Shown in pieces: positions 25,816 through 34,780 of a DNA stretch of 64,000 nt. The position numbers were made by a program, and so were the translations under genes. The stretch lies in the NCBI RefSeq assembly GCF_007858285.1, contig NZ_VFIL01000008.1:248001-312000 (forward strand). Reading direction: 5' to 3'. The notes beneath the pieces are model-generated. The model made no database searches, was not told the DNA's origin, and saw nothing but the letters and a program-made list of their open reading frames with translations. This stretch comes from Pseudomonas brenneri (GTDB taxonomy: Bacteria > Pseudomonadota > Gammaproteobacteria > Pseudomonadales > Pseudomonadaceae). Within the stretch, counting starts at the first letter, position 1; every line of letters starts with the position of its first letter.

Positions 25816-25867
25816 GTCGTATAAAGGCAGAAAACGGTCGTTTTGGCGCGGGCTAGGTTTGTGCAGT

Positions 25868-25901
25868 GCACCATAAGCTGGCAGATCGAGTGGCATGGTG
25901 C
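25868..25901. promoter_or_regulatory. GCACCAT/ATGGTGC inverted repeat, NtrC-half-site-like
   Basis: GCACCAT (25868-25874) and ATGGTGC (25895-25901) form a 7-bp inverted repeat with a 20-base spacer, 53-103 bases upstream of the sigma-54-type promoter. The halves resemble NtrC half-sites (GCACC/GGTGC), but the spacing is wider than in a single consensus site, so this may be two weak sites. Confidence 0.45.
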
Positions 25902-25928
25902 GCGTGCGTGCGCCACAAGGGGGCGTCA

Positions 25929-26939
25929 TCAGCGCTTGCGCATCAAGCCGATAAAAAACAACCCGCCAATGGCCGCAGTGGCCACGCCGATCGGCAAGTC
26001 CTCGGGGGCGATCAGGGTGCGCGCGGCAACGTCGACCCAGACCAGGAACAGGCTGCCCAGCAGCACGCACACCGGCAGTACCCGGCGGTGTTCTGCGCCT
26101 ACCAGGCGACGGGCGATGTGCGGCACCATCAGCCCGACAAAGCCAATGGAGCCGCTGATCGATACCAGCACGCCGGTCATCAACGAGGCGATCAAAAATA
26201 CCTTGAGGCGCACATTGCGGGCGTTCAGGCCCAGGGTCACGGCGGTCTGCTCGCCGGACATCAGCGCGTTGAGCGGGCGCGCCATGCCCAGTAGCAAAAC
26301 CAGCCCCAGCAAGACAGTGACGGTGGGGATCGCCAGCAGTTCCCAGCGCGCCAGGCCCAGGCCGCCGAGCATCCAGAACATCACGGCTGACGCCGCGCGA
26401 TGATCGCCCATGAACAGCAACAGGTTGGCAACCGCCATCATCACGAACGACACGGCCACGCCGCACAGCAACAGACGATCACTCTCCAGGCGGCCATTAC
26501 GACTGGCCACCGCCAGCACCACCAGCATGCTTAGCAGCGCGCCGATGAAGGCGGCGGTGGGCAGGGTCAGCAGGCCGATGACTTCGCCGACATGCAGCAC
26601 CACAATCACCGCGCCCAATGTGGCGCCCGAAGTTACGCCCAGCAGGTGTGGATCGGCCAGGGGGTTGCGTGTGACTGCCTGCAAGACCGCGCCGATCAGC
26701 GCCAACCCGGCGCCTACCAGCGCGCCCAGCAACATGCGTGGTACACGGATCAGCCAGACGATATGTTCCTGGCCGGCGCTCCAGTTGGCCTCGCCGATGC
26801 CCAAGGCCTTGTGCAGCAGAATCCGCCACACCACATCTACCGGCACTCGCGCGGAGCCGAACCCCAGCGAGATTACGCAAGAGATCAGCAACAACCCGCC
26901 AAGGGCACTCAGCAGCAGGGCATAACGACGGTCGATCAT
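25929..26939 (-). CDS. FecCD-family ABC metal/siderophore permease
   Basis: A 336-residue BtuC/FecCD-type permease with about ten membrane segments. Family motifs include RVPRMLLGALVGAGLALIGAVLQAVTRNPLADPHLLGV and GSIGFVGLMVPHIARRLVG. It is the last gene of the importer operon and its ATG overlaps the stop of the binding-protein gene by 4 bases. By order and content it corresponds to the P. aeruginosa PA2911-PA2914 importer (recollection). The cargo is a metal chelate or corrinoid; the Zur box upstream of the operon favours zinc-related uptake. Confidence 0.92.
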   Translation of the reverse strand: MIDRRYALLLSALGGLLLISCVISLGFGSARVPVDVVWRILLHKALGIGEANWSAGQEHIVWLIRVPRMLLGALVGAGLALIGAVLQAVTRNPLADPHLLGVTSGATLGAVIVVLHVGEVIGLLTLPTAAFIGALLSMLVVLAVASRNGRLESDRLLLCGVAVSFVMMAVANLLLFMGDHRAASAVMFWMLGGLGLARWELLAIPTVTVLLGLVLLLGMARPLNALMSGEQTAVTLGLNARNVRLKVFLIASLMTGVLVSISGSIGFVGLMVPHIARRLVGAEHRRVLPVCVLLGSLFLVWVDVAARTLIAPEDLPIGVATAAIGGLFFIGLMRKR

Positions 26940-27883
26940 TGGCCGTGGAACCCCTTGGCCAGGGTCTCGACCGCCAGCACATTGTCGATGCCCGGCGTGG
27001 CCTGGACGTAAGGGATCACGATGAAACGCTGGTTCTTGATTGCGTCCACCGATTGCAGTGCCGGGTTATCGAGCAAAAACTGCTGTTTCTGCTCGGCGGT
27101 GATTTCGCTGTAGTCGACGATCACGATCACCTGCGGGTTGCGTTCGACCACGGTTTCCCAGTTGATCCGGGTCCAGCTGGCTTCGACGTCATCGAGGATA
27201 TTGCGCCCGCCGGCAGCATCGATCAGTGCTTGCGGCATGCCCAGGCGCCCGGAAGTCATGGCGCGGTCTTCTCCGCTGTCGTAGAGAAATACCCGTGGCT
27301 TTTCGGCGGGCAGGGTTGTCTGCACCTGGGCGACCTGGGCCTGCATCTGTGCGATCAAGGCGTTGGCGCGGTCCTGCACGTCGAAGATCTTGCCCAGGTT
27401 GCGCAGGTCGTTATAGGTGTCGTCCAGGGTTGCAGCGGGGCGCTTCATCACAAAGGCGCAGGACTCGGTCAGCTCCAGCACATTGATACCCAGGGGCTGC
27501 AGGGTTTGCGGCGTAAGGTCGCCCCCCACGCGCATGCCGTAGTCCCAGCCGGCGAAGAAGAAATCGACGTTGGCGTTGAGCAGGGTTTCCACCGACGGAT
27601 ACTTGCTGGCCAGTTCCGGCAGACCGTCGAGGATCTGCGCCATCTCGGGCGTGACCGACTTCCAGCCAGTCACGCCGCTGTAGCCGACCATGCGCGACTT
27701 GAGACCCAGTGCGAGCATCATCTGGGTCATGTTGATGTCGTGGCTGACCGCATGCCTGGGCGCCTGCTTGAAGGTCACTTCGCGGTTGCAGCTCTGGATC
27801 TTCAGTGGGTAATGGGTGGCCTCGGCGAACGCCTGGGTCGCACCGCACAGCAGGGTAAAGCACAGCAGGGAGCGCAGGATCAT
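26936..27883 (-). CDS. Periplasmic metal-chelate binding protein (BtuF/FhuD-like)
   Basis: A 315-residue protein with a signal peptide (residues 1-20, ending AFA) and the helical-backbone fold of class III binding proteins: FKQAPRHAVSHDINMTQMMLALGL, PSVETLLNANVDFFFAGWDYG, and DVEASWTRINWETVVERNPQVIVIVDY. Three cysteines are in the precursor, one of them in the signal region. It delivers cargo to the adjacent FecCD permease. Four-base overlaps with both flanking genes indicate one translationally coupled unit. Confidence 0.92.
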   Translation of the reverse strand: MILRSLLCFTLLCGATQAFAEATHYPLKIQSCNREVTFKQAPRHAVSHDINMTQMMLALGLKSRMVGYSGVTGWKSVTPEMAQILDGLPELASKYPSVETLLNANVDFFFAGWDYGMRVGGDLTPQTLQPLGINVLELTESCAFVMKRPAATLDDTYNDLRNLGKIFDVQDRANALIAQMQAQVAQVQTTLPAEKPRVFLYDSGEDRAMTSGRLGMPQALIDAAGGRNILDDVEASWTRINWETVVERNPQVIVIVDYSEITAEQKQQFLLDNPALQSVDAIKNQRFIVIPYVQATPGIDNVLAVETLAKGFHGQ

Positions 27884-28668
27884 GGTTGGGTTATCCAGGT
27901 GATTCGTGGGTAGCCGGACAGGGGATGAGTGTCAATCAAGGCTTCGACACCAAACACCTCGCGCAGCAGTTCGGCAGTCAAGACTTCGTGGGGCGTACCG
28001 CTGGCAACGATCTGCCCATGGTTGATGACGTACAGGCGATCACAGAAGGCTGCGGCCAGGTTGAGGTCGTGAATGCTGGCCAGGGTGCCGATGTTCAGGC
28101 GCTTGACCAGCCCCAGTAACTCTAGCTGATAGCGCGGGTCGAGATGGTTGGTCGGCTCGTCAAGGATCAGCAGTTGCGGTTGCTGGGCCAGGGCGCGGGC
28201 GAGGATCACCCGCTGCTTTTCACCGCCGGAAAGCGTAGCGAAGGCATGGTCTTCAAAGCCCAGCAGGCCGACCGATTCCAGGGCTTGTTCGATCAACTGC
28301 CGGTCGTGCCGGGTATCGCCGTCGAACAGCCCCTTATGGGGCGTGCGACCCATGGCGACCACCTCATCGACCCGCAGGCCGAAGGCGTCGGGAAATTCCT
28401 GCAACACCACGGCGATGCGCTGGGCGCACCAGCGCGAGGATTGCTTCCAGACGTTCTGGTGGTCCAGCAGCACCTCGCCGGCGGCGGGTTTGCTGAAACG
28501 ATAGGCGCAGCGCAACAGGCTGGTCTTGCCGCTGCCGTTGGGGCCGATCAAGCCAACAAACTCCCCCGCACCCACCCGCAGGCTGGCATCACGCAGTTGG
28601 AACTGGTGATGACAGTGGCCATGGCCCAAGGGCGACCAGGCGAGGTGGTGAAGGTTGAGTGCGGTCAT
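27880..28668 (-). CDS. ABC transporter ATP-binding protein, metal-chelate uptake
   Basis: A 262-residue FepC/BtuD-type ATPase. Walker A GPNGSGKTS, Q-loop VVLQEFPDAFGLRVDEVV, ABC signature LSGGEKQRVILARAL, Walker B LLILDEPTNHLD and switch His in SIHDLNLAAAFCDR are all present. The start at 28668 (MTALNLHHLAW) is chosen; an in-frame ATG 21 bases upstream is an alternative and neither has a strong RBS. The N-terminus has an unusual His-rich stretch (GHGHCHHQ). It follows the TonB receptor gene after a REPIN. Confidence 0.93.
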   Translation of the reverse strand: MTALNLHHLAWSPLGHGHCHHQFQLRDASLRVGAGEFVGLIGPNGSGKTSLLRCAYRFSKPAAGEVLLDHQNVWKQSSRWCAQRIAVVLQEFPDAFGLRVDEVVAMGRTPHKGLFDGDTRHDRQLIEQALESVGLLGFEDHAFATLSGGEKQRVILARALAQQPQLLILDEPTNHLDPRYQLELLGLVKRLNIGTLASIHDLNLAAAFCDRLYVINHGQIVASGTPHEVLTAELLREVFGVEALIDTHPLSGYPRITWITQP

Positions 28669-28697
28669 CGATAATCTCAAGTCAAACATAGATCCAA

Positions 28698-28785
28698 TGT
28701 GGGAGCTGGCTTGCCTGCGATAGCATCACCCCGATGTAACTGACAGACCGAGGTGTCTGCATCGCAGGCAAGCCAGCTCCCACAA
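28698..28785. repeat. REPIN between TonB receptor and ABC ATPase genes (GCTGGCTTGCCTGCGAT type)
   Basis: Left REP GTGGGAGCTGGCTTGCCTGC and right REP GCAGGCAAGCCAGCTCCCAC with a spacer containing an inner ACCCCGATGT / ACCGAGGTGT pair. A near-identical REPIN lies at 54.4 kb. It is the only feature in the 150-base gap inside this operon. Confidence 0.9.
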
Positions 28786-28818
28786 AAGCCCTTCCACACT
28801 GGAGGGTGTTGTCATCCG

Positions 28819-30927
28819 TTAGAAGGTGTAGTCGGCGGTCACAAAGAACGAGCGCGGCTCGCCCAGGATCCACTGTTGGCCGTCATTGTACTGGCTCACG
28901 GCGTAGGTGCGGTCGAACAGGTTATTCAATTGCAGGCCCACTGTCGTGTTGCGCAGGGCTTTCCACGACACGCTGGCATCGACCACGGTGTAGCTGGGCA
29001 GCTCGTTCTGGTTGGCCATGTCGGCGTAGCGCGCATCGACATAACGCACACCGGCACCGGCGCGGATGTCTTCGGTCACGGCCTTGCTCAGCCACACGTT
29101 GGCGGTACGGCGCGGTACATCGACCGGGCGATTGCCGTCGCGGGAGATGGCAACGCCGCCGACGTTCTGGCTGAAATCGTCGTACTGGGCGCGCACGATT
29201 GCCGCGTTGGCTTGCAAGGCCCAGGCGTTGGGCAGTTGCAGGTCCAGGCTGGCTTCGAGGCCGTCGGACGACTGTTGGCCGACTTGCTGCTTGAGTCCGG
29301 GGCTGCCGGGCACATCGGTCAGCAGTTTCTTTTTGACGATGTGATAGGCCGCCAGGGTCCACTCGCCACGCTGGTCCCAGAAGGCCTGCTTGATGCCGAT
29401 TTCGGTCTGTTTGGCGGTGGCAAGGTCGAATTGCTGCTGGCTGGGGCTCAGGGAAATCAGGCCGCTGATGCCATCGGTGCTGGTCGCATACTGGCCGTAG
29501 ATCGAGGTGTCCGGGGTTACAGCAAACACCAGGCCGGCCTTCCAGTTATTGCCGGTGAGGGTCTTGTCGCTCTGCTCGCCGGTTCTCAGTTGGTCGCGGT
29601 CCAGGTGTACGTAGTCGCGACGGATGCCGGTGATCAGCGACAGTTGGTCGGTCAGTTGCAGGCGGTTTTCGGCAAAGCCCGAGAACTGTTTGGTGGTGGT
29701 GACGAACAGCGGCAGGAATGGATCGGCACTTTCAAACGGCGCTGATGCCGGGTGGTTTACGTCGATGGGTTGGCCGGCGGGCAATACATCGTCAAACGGT
29801 GAGTTACTGGCCAGGCGGAAACGGATACGGTTGTATTCCACGCCGGTCACGGTCTGGCTGTCGAGGCCCAGCAGCGTGTGTTTGAAGGTGAAGGTCTGGC
29901 GGTCGCCGACCTGTTCCTGGTTGTGCTTGATGCCGTAGAAGCCGCTGCGAGTCAGTTGCCCGCCGCTGAAGTTGTAGTTCTCGGCGTTCTGCCAGCGGCG
30001 CTGGTTCTTCAGGTAGTACAGCTCGTTGCTGGCACTCACCGAATCGCTGATCTGCCATTCGCTGGTCAGGCGGGTCCATTGGTCGTTGTAATGCTGGGTG
30101 TCGTTGCTGACGTTGTAGTTCTTGTCGCGCAGGCCCTTGTGCAAGTGGCCGTTGATCAGCGGCGTGCCGAAGTAGTTCTGTGGGCGCTGGTCGCCGTAAT
30201 CGTGAGCCAGGGTGAAACTCAGGTTGTCGGCCGGCTGCCAGCGCAGGGCTGCGCTGACGAAGTCGCTGGCCGAGTCGCCACGGTCGATAAAACCATTGCT
30301 GCGCAGGCGGTTGAGGTTCAGGCGGTAGCTCAAGGTGTCGGTCAGCGAGCCGCCGCTGTCCAGGGCTTGTTGCTGGCGATCATAGGAGCCGTAGCCCAGG
30401 CGGATACGGTTTTCGATATCGCCGGTGAAGGGCTTTTTCGAGATCGTATTGACCACCGCGCCGGTGGCGCCTTCACCGTACAGCACCGATGCGGGGCCGC
30501 GCAGCACATCCACACGCTCCACGGACCAGGTGTCTACCGGGAAGGTGGACGTGCCCATGCCGTTGTACATGCGATTGCCGTCATACAACTGCATCACCGA
30601 ACCCTGGCCGGTAAAGCCCCGTGCTTGCAGGGACGTACCGCCGTCGCCCGGTGTGCCGGTGCGGCTGATGCCGGTGGCACGGGAAATTGCGTCCTGCACG
30701 CTGACATCACCACGCTCGCGGATCTGTACGCCGGTCTGGCTTTCGACACTGCCCGGCGTTTGCAGGGCCGTAAGGTTCAGACGCGAACCGGCAGTAGTCG
30801 CAGTGTTCAGGTCGATAGCCGGGCTGTCCACTTCTGGCGCGGTGACGGGGCTGACAGGCAAGGTCAATGCCTGGGCGCTGGTGTGCAGCGCAAGCAGGCA
30901 CAGGCCGGACGCAAGGTACTTGTTCAT
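28819..30927 (-). CDS. TonB-dependent outer-membrane receptor, Zur-box controlled
   Basis: A 702-residue receptor with a signal peptide (residues 1-20, ending AQA). The plug domain has VSVQDAISRATGISRTGTPGDGG and VERVDVLRGPASVLYGEGATGAVVN, followed by a 22-strand barrel ending ILGEPRSFFVTADYTF with the terminal phenylalanine. It has the sequence style of siderophore receptors, but no N-terminal signalling domain, so no FecI/FecR-type control. Upstream lies a near-perfect Zur box. As first gene of receptor-ATPase-binding protein-permease it provides outer-membrane uptake for the same cargo, probably a zinc complex. Confidence 0.93.
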   Translation of the reverse strand: MNKYLASGLCLLALHTSAQALTLPVSPVTAPEVDSPAIDLNTATTAGSRLNLTALQTPGSVESQTGVQIRERGDVSVQDAISRATGISRTGTPGDGGTSLQARGFTGQGSVMQLYDGNRMYNGMGTSTFPVDTWSVERVDVLRGPASVLYGEGATGAVVNTISKKPFTGDIENRIRLGYGSYDRQQQALDSGGSLTDTLSYRLNLNRLRSNGFIDRGDSASDFVSAALRWQPADNLSFTLAHDYGDQRPQNYFGTPLINGHLHKGLRDKNYNVSNDTQHYNDQWTRLTSEWQISDSVSASNELYYLKNQRRWQNAENYNFSGGQLTRSGFYGIKHNQEQVGDRQTFTFKHTLLGLDSQTVTGVEYNRIRFRLASNSPFDDVLPAGQPIDVNHPASAPFESADPFLPLFVTTTKQFSGFAENRLQLTDQLSLITGIRRDYVHLDRDQLRTGEQSDKTLTGNNWKAGLVFAVTPDTSIYGQYATSTDGISGLISLSPSQQQFDLATAKQTEIGIKQAFWDQRGEWTLAAYHIVKKKLLTDVPGSPGLKQQVGQQSSDGLEASLDLQLPNAWALQANAAIVRAQYDDFSQNVGGVAISRDGNRPVDVPRRTANVWLSKAVTEDIRAGAGVRYVDARYADMANQNELPSYTVVDASVSWKALRNTTVGLQLNNLFDRTYAVSQYNDGQQWILGEPRSFFVTADYTF

Positions 30928-30991
30928 TGCAGGATCAATTCTTCTTCGAGGCGGTGCTCGCCGCCGGGCGCGGCGAGCAGGGATTGCACTG

Positions 30992-31010
30992 AGTGTTATA
31001 ATGTAACACT
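30992..31010. promoter_or_regulatory. Zur box upstream of the TonB receptor/ABC operon
   Basis: AGTGTTATAATGTAACACT contains TGTTATAATGTAACA, one base away from the gammaproteobacterial Zur consensus TGTTATAATATAACA. It is centred about 75 bases upstream of the receptor start and overlaps a probable -10 element (CATTATAAC on the minus strand), the right place for zinc-dependent repression. Confidence 0.78.
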
Positions 31011-31077
31011 TCTTGCGTTGAGGGTGAAAGCCCGCGCAAGACTACATAACGCCTCTATGTAGGGCATCTCGCCTACC

Positions 31078-32460
31078 TCATGCAGAAGATGAGGCCGATT
31101 CACGTTGCTTGAAAAAACGCGCCAGCACTAGCCGATCCACTACCCACACCACAATCAACGAGGCGCCAACCAACGGAAAAATGATCGCCAGGCCGAGCAT
31201 GATCACCATTGCGGTTTTCCACTTCGGCAAATCATGGCGCAACGGTGGAACCCCCAGGCCGCCCTGTGGCCGGCGCTTCCACCAGATCACCACGCCGCTG
31301 ACCGCACTCAACAGAATCATCAGGCACACCAGCAGCACGATGATCTGGTTGACCACGCCGAACATCTTGCCCTCATGCAGCATGACCCCGGACTCGGTGA
31401 CCCGCGCCACGCTGTTGTAGTGCTCCCAGCGCACATCGGCGAGGACCTTGCCGGTGTATTGGTCGACATGCAGGGTCGCGTCATTGCGCGGGTCGTTGGC
31501 GAACACCGCAATGGTGAACACGCCTGTGGCGGTGGTGGGGAAGGTGATGCTGTAGCCCGGCTCGACCTGGCGGGCCATGGCCAGGTCCACCACCTGTTGC
31601 AGGCTGATCGCCGGGGCTGCGGGGCCGTGGTTCATGCCGCCGTGTTGCATGTGCTCGGCATGCTCGCCGGACATCGGCATCGGCGTGTTCTCCATGGCCC
31701 ATGGCACCGTCTGCTGGGTCGCGGTGTTGAGGCTGCGGGCCTGCTGGTCAGACTGCGGCACATCGTTCCACATCGCCGCTGGAAAGTGGTTCCACAGGTC
31801 CGCGTATTGCTTGCCCCAGAAGCCGGTCCAGGTCATGCCGCTGAGGATCATCAGCAGCAAAAATGCGGCGCCCCAGAACCCGGTGACGGCATGCAGGTCA
31901 CGCCAGAACAAGCGCCCGCGGCTGCCCAGGCGTGGCCACAGAATCCCGGCCGCCGACTTGCCACGCGGCCACCACAGGTACAGGCCAGACACCACCAGCA
32001 TCACGCCCCAGCCGGCCGCGAGTTCCACCAGGCGGTCGCCGGTGGTGCCGATCATCAACTCACCATGCAGCGCACGGGCGATGGCTTGCAGGTTGTAGGT
32101 GGCGTCCTGTTCACCCAGGACGGTGCTGCGATAAGGGTCGACAAACACCGTCAGCTCGTTGCCGACGTTGTGCAGGACAAACTGCGCGCTGCTGCTGGCG
32201 TCCACCGGCGGCAGGTACTTGCTGATCGTGCCTTGTGGGTAGGCGGATTTGGCCCGTTGCAGCAACTCGTCGGCGCTGAGGACCTGCTCGCCGGGCTGCA
32301 CGTTGAGCAAGTGGCCGTACATCAGCGGGTCGAGCTGGGGCTTGAACAGGTAGATGATGCCGGTCACTGCCAGCAACACCATGAAGGGGGCGACAAACAA
32401 CCCGGCGTAGAAATGCCAGCGCCAGGCCAGGTTGTAGAAGGAAATCTTTGGAGGGGTCAT
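31078..32460 (-). CDS. PepSY-associated membrane protein (iron/copper-cluster type)
   Basis: A 460-residue inner-membrane protein with four main membrane segments: one near the N-terminus (AWRWHFYAGLFVAPFMVLLA), two central (WGVMLVVSGLYLWWP; FWGAAFLLLMILSGMTW) and a C-terminal pair. Two PepSY-type periplasmic regions lie between (ADELLQRAKSAYPQG; GEQDATYNLQAIARALHGEL). A Met/His-rich loop, MPMSGEHAEHMQHGGMNHG, suggests copper binding. PepSY_TM proteins next to TonB receptors are thought to act in metal or siderophore reduction. It is probably the last gene of the copper operon, 149 bases after oprC with a REPIN between. The start at 32460 follows a GGAGGGG-like region. Confidence 0.85.
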   Translation of the reverse strand: MTPPKISFYNLAWRWHFYAGLFVAPFMVLLAVTGIIYLFKPQLDPLMYGHLLNVQPGEQVLSADELLQRAKSAYPQGTISKYLPPVDASSSAQFVLHNVGNELTVFVDPYRSTVLGEQDATYNLQAIARALHGELMIGTTGDRLVELAAGWGVMLVVSGLYLWWPRGKSAAGILWPRLGSRGRLFWRDLHAVTGFWGAAFLLLMILSGMTWTGFWGKQYADLWNHFPAAMWNDVPQSDQQARSLNTATQQTVPWAMENTPMPMSGEHAEHMQHGGMNHGPAAPAISLQQVVDLAMARQVEPGYSITFPTTATGVFTIAVFANDPRNDATLHVDQYTGKVLADVRWEHYNSVARVTESGVMLHEGKMFGVVNQIIVLLVCLMILLSAVSGVVIWWKRRPQGGLGVPPLRHDLPKWKTAMVIMLGLAIIFPLVGASLIVVWVVDRLVLARFFKQRESASSSA

Positions 32461-32497
32461 CAGGGTGCTCCGCAAGGACGTTATTTTTGTGCATGAC

Positions 32498-32600
32498 TTG
32501 TAGGCGCGAGCGTGCTCGCGAAAAACCTGAGGTTGGCGCATTGAGTCTGACTTACCGCGTCATCGTTCACGTTCTTCGCGAGCAAGCTCGCTCCTACAAG
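32498..32600. repeat. REPIN between oprC-like and PepSY genes
   Basis: Left REP TTGTAGGCGCGAGCGTGCTC and right REP GAGCAAGCTCGCTCCTACAA flank a spacer with CGTCATCGTTCACGTTC, a diverged form of the CGTTATCGTTGACG spacer of the other members. The left arm carries two substitutions. Confidence 0.85.
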
Positions 32601-32609
32601 GGTGGTGGG

Positions 32610-34685
32610 TTAGAAGCTCATATCCACCTTGGTCCAGAGCGTACGGCCCGGCTCATTGATGGCTTGCGGGTCGTTGGCCGGGTAACCGAACCCGGCGTTG
32701 CCGGCCAGGTTCAGGTGCTCGGCATAGGCCTTGCCAAACAGGTTGTCGACGCCGGTGCTGACCTTGAAGTTTTTGTTGATGCGGTACGCCGCGTTAAGGG
32801 AGAACACGCCAAAGCCACCGCTCTTGTCGAAGTCTTTGCCGACCACGTTGCCCTTGTTCTGGTCGATACGGTTTTGCGCCGCCACCACACGCCACAACGC
32901 GCCGGCGCTCCAGTCGTCTTCGCTGTAGGTCAGGCCGAAACGCGCATCCAGCGGCGGCATTTGCGGCAGGGCTTTACCGTCGCTGCTGTTCTTGCCCCAG
33001 GCATAGGCCAGGGTGGCGTCGGCTTTCCAGTTGGCTGTCAGCTTGTAGGCGGCGCCCAGTTCACCGCCCATGATCCGCGCATCGATGTTCTGCGCCTGGG
33101 AGGTCATGCCCATCATGCCGGGCGTGTAGTTGAACAGGATGTAGTCGCGTACCTGGCCGATATAGCCGGAGGCCCAGGCTTCCAGGTCTGCGGTCTTGTA
33201 CTGCAGGCCGAAGTCCAGTTGAGTGGTCTTCTCCGGCTTGATCGAGTCGAAGGCGTTCAGCGAACCCGACGGACCACGGTTGGGCGAGAACAACTCCCAG
33301 TAGTCCGGGAACCGTTCGGCGTGCCCGAGACCTGCGTAGAGGGTGGTCGGGCTGTCGGCCAGGTCGTGTTCATAGCGCACGAAGCCGGATGGCAACGTGT
33401 CAGCACGGGTATCGCCGGCCGTGGGGTTGGCGCGGCTCATCATGCCGCTGCCGGTGCGCTGGCGAAAATCCTTGGCCGAGGCGCGATCCAGGCGGGCGCC
33501 GCTGATCAGCCGGTCGTTGTCGGCGGCATACCAGGTCAGCTCGCCAAATACCCCGTAGTTGTGGAAGTCGGCGTCCTTGTTGCGGGGCAGGTTCTTATAG
33601 GTGTCGACCCCGGCGCTGCTGCGCTGGCGGTGTTCGTTGGTCTGCGCATCGATGCCGCTGATCAGTTGCACATCGGCCCAGCGCCAGGTGGCCTTGATCC
33701 GTGCGCCAAGGGTGCGGCGGTCGACGTTGGAGGCCATGGGGCCGGCCATCATCCCGGTACCTGACGGCGTGCGCAGGCTGTAGTTGTCCATCACGTGGTC
33801 GGCGTAGTTGTAGTAGACCTGGGCTTCGACCTTGTCCAGCACCTCGCCGATATTGGATTTCTCGAAACGCAGGCCCAGGCTTTCGCGCAGGAACTGCGAG
33901 CCATCCATGCCGCGTCCGGCGTAGCGCGCCTGGCCATCGCCACGGCCAGCGGTGAGTTCCAGCAGGGTGTCGGCGTCCGGGGTCCAGCCGAGGGCAACGT
34001 CGCCGTTCCATTTGTCGTAGCGCGAGCCGACGGTGTCGTTGTTGCCGTCCTTGTAGTCATCGGCGTGGGCCTGGTTGCCGATCACACGGATATAACCGAG
34101 CGAGCCACCGGCGGCGGCATCCAGCACTTTGTCGAAGCGCCCGTTGGAGCCGGCGAGGATGCTCGCATTGACCCGGGTGCCCAGTTCACCGAACTGCTCC
34201 GGCTCACGGTCGAACAGCACCGTGCCGGCCGAGGCGCCAGGGCCCCAGAGCACGGTTTGCGGGCCTTTGATCACGGTCAGCTTGTCGTAGGTTTCCGGCG
34301 AGATGTAGGAGGTGGGCGCGTCCATGCGGCCCGGGCAGGCGCCGAGCATCATGCTGCCATTGGTGAGGATATTCAGGCGCGAACCGAACATGCCGCGCAG
34401 CACCGGGTCGCCATTGGTCCCGCCGTTGCGCACCAGGGCAAAGCCGGGAATGGTCTTGAGGTAGTCACCGCCGTCACTGGCCGGCACCGGCTGGCGCGGG
34501 TCCTTGGGGTTGGTGACGATGGTCAGTGGTGAGCTTGGAGCAACGCCGGTAATCACCGTCGGGCTCAGCTCATTGTGGTGCTCGGCGTGGTCGTCGGCAT
34601 ACGCCTGGGGCGCCAAGAGTGCGCCGCACAAAACGGCGAGCACGGGGGTACATCCCATACGGGTGTCAGCAGGAAACCTGGACAT
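32610..34685 (-). CDS. oprC: TonB-dependent copper receptor OprC
   Basis: A 691-residue outer-membrane receptor. The signal peptide covers residues 1-30 and is followed by a His-rich DDHAEHHNELS. The plug carries the copper-binding CxxxM motif at Cys117-Met121 (GACPGRMDAP) followed by the SYISPETYDKLTVIKGPQTVLWG region, matching the OprC family of P. aeruginosa. Many methionines line the barrel (SGTGMMAGPMASNV; NYTPGMMGMTSQ). It ends with the TKVDMSF outer-membrane signature. The ATG at 34685 is chosen; in-frame ATG and TTG codons 12-15 bases upstream are alternatives. It sits in a copper gene cluster, supporting copper import. Confidence 0.9.
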   Translation of the reverse strand: MSRFPADTRMGCTPVLAVLCGALLAPQAYADDHAEHHNELSPTVITGVAPSSPLTIVTNPKDPRQPVPASDGGDYLKTIPGFALVRNGGTNGDPVLRGMFGSRLNILTNGSMMLGACPGRMDAPTSYISPETYDKLTVIKGPQTVLWGPGASAGTVLFDREPEQFGELGTRVNASILAGSNGRFDKVLDAAAGGSLGYIRVIGNQAHADDYKDGNNDTVGSRYDKWNGDVALGWTPDADTLLELTAGRGDGQARYAGRGMDGSQFLRESLGLRFEKSNIGEVLDKVEAQVYYNYADHVMDNYSLRTPSGTGMMAGPMASNVDRRTLGARIKATWRWADVQLISGIDAQTNEHRQRSSAGVDTYKNLPRNKDADFHNYGVFGELTWYAADNDRLISGARLDRASAKDFRQRTGSGMMSRANPTAGDTRADTLPSGFVRYEHDLADSPTTLYAGLGHAERFPDYWELFSPNRGPSGSLNAFDSIKPEKTTQLDFGLQYKTADLEAWASGYIGQVRDYILFNYTPGMMGMTSQAQNIDARIMGGELGAAYKLTANWKADATLAYAWGKNSSDGKALPQMPPLDARFGLTYSEDDWSAGALWRVVAAQNRIDQNKGNVVGKDFDKSGGFGVFSLNAAYRINKNFKVSTGVDNLFGKAYAEHLNLAGNAGFGYPANDPQAINEPGRTLWTKVDMSF

Positions 34686-34780
34686 GAAAAATTCCATCAA
34701 TCAGTCGTAAACAACACGGCCAGCAGCCTGCGGCTGTCTGTGTGAAGGCGGCCGTGCGAAGTGGTTGTTTGATCAGTGAT

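Noticed and set aside
30928..31077. Fur box upstream of the TonB receptor
   Set aside because: The palindrome fits TGTTATAATATAACA (Zur) much better than the Fur consensus GATAATGATAATCATTATC; no Fur-like 19-mer was seen.
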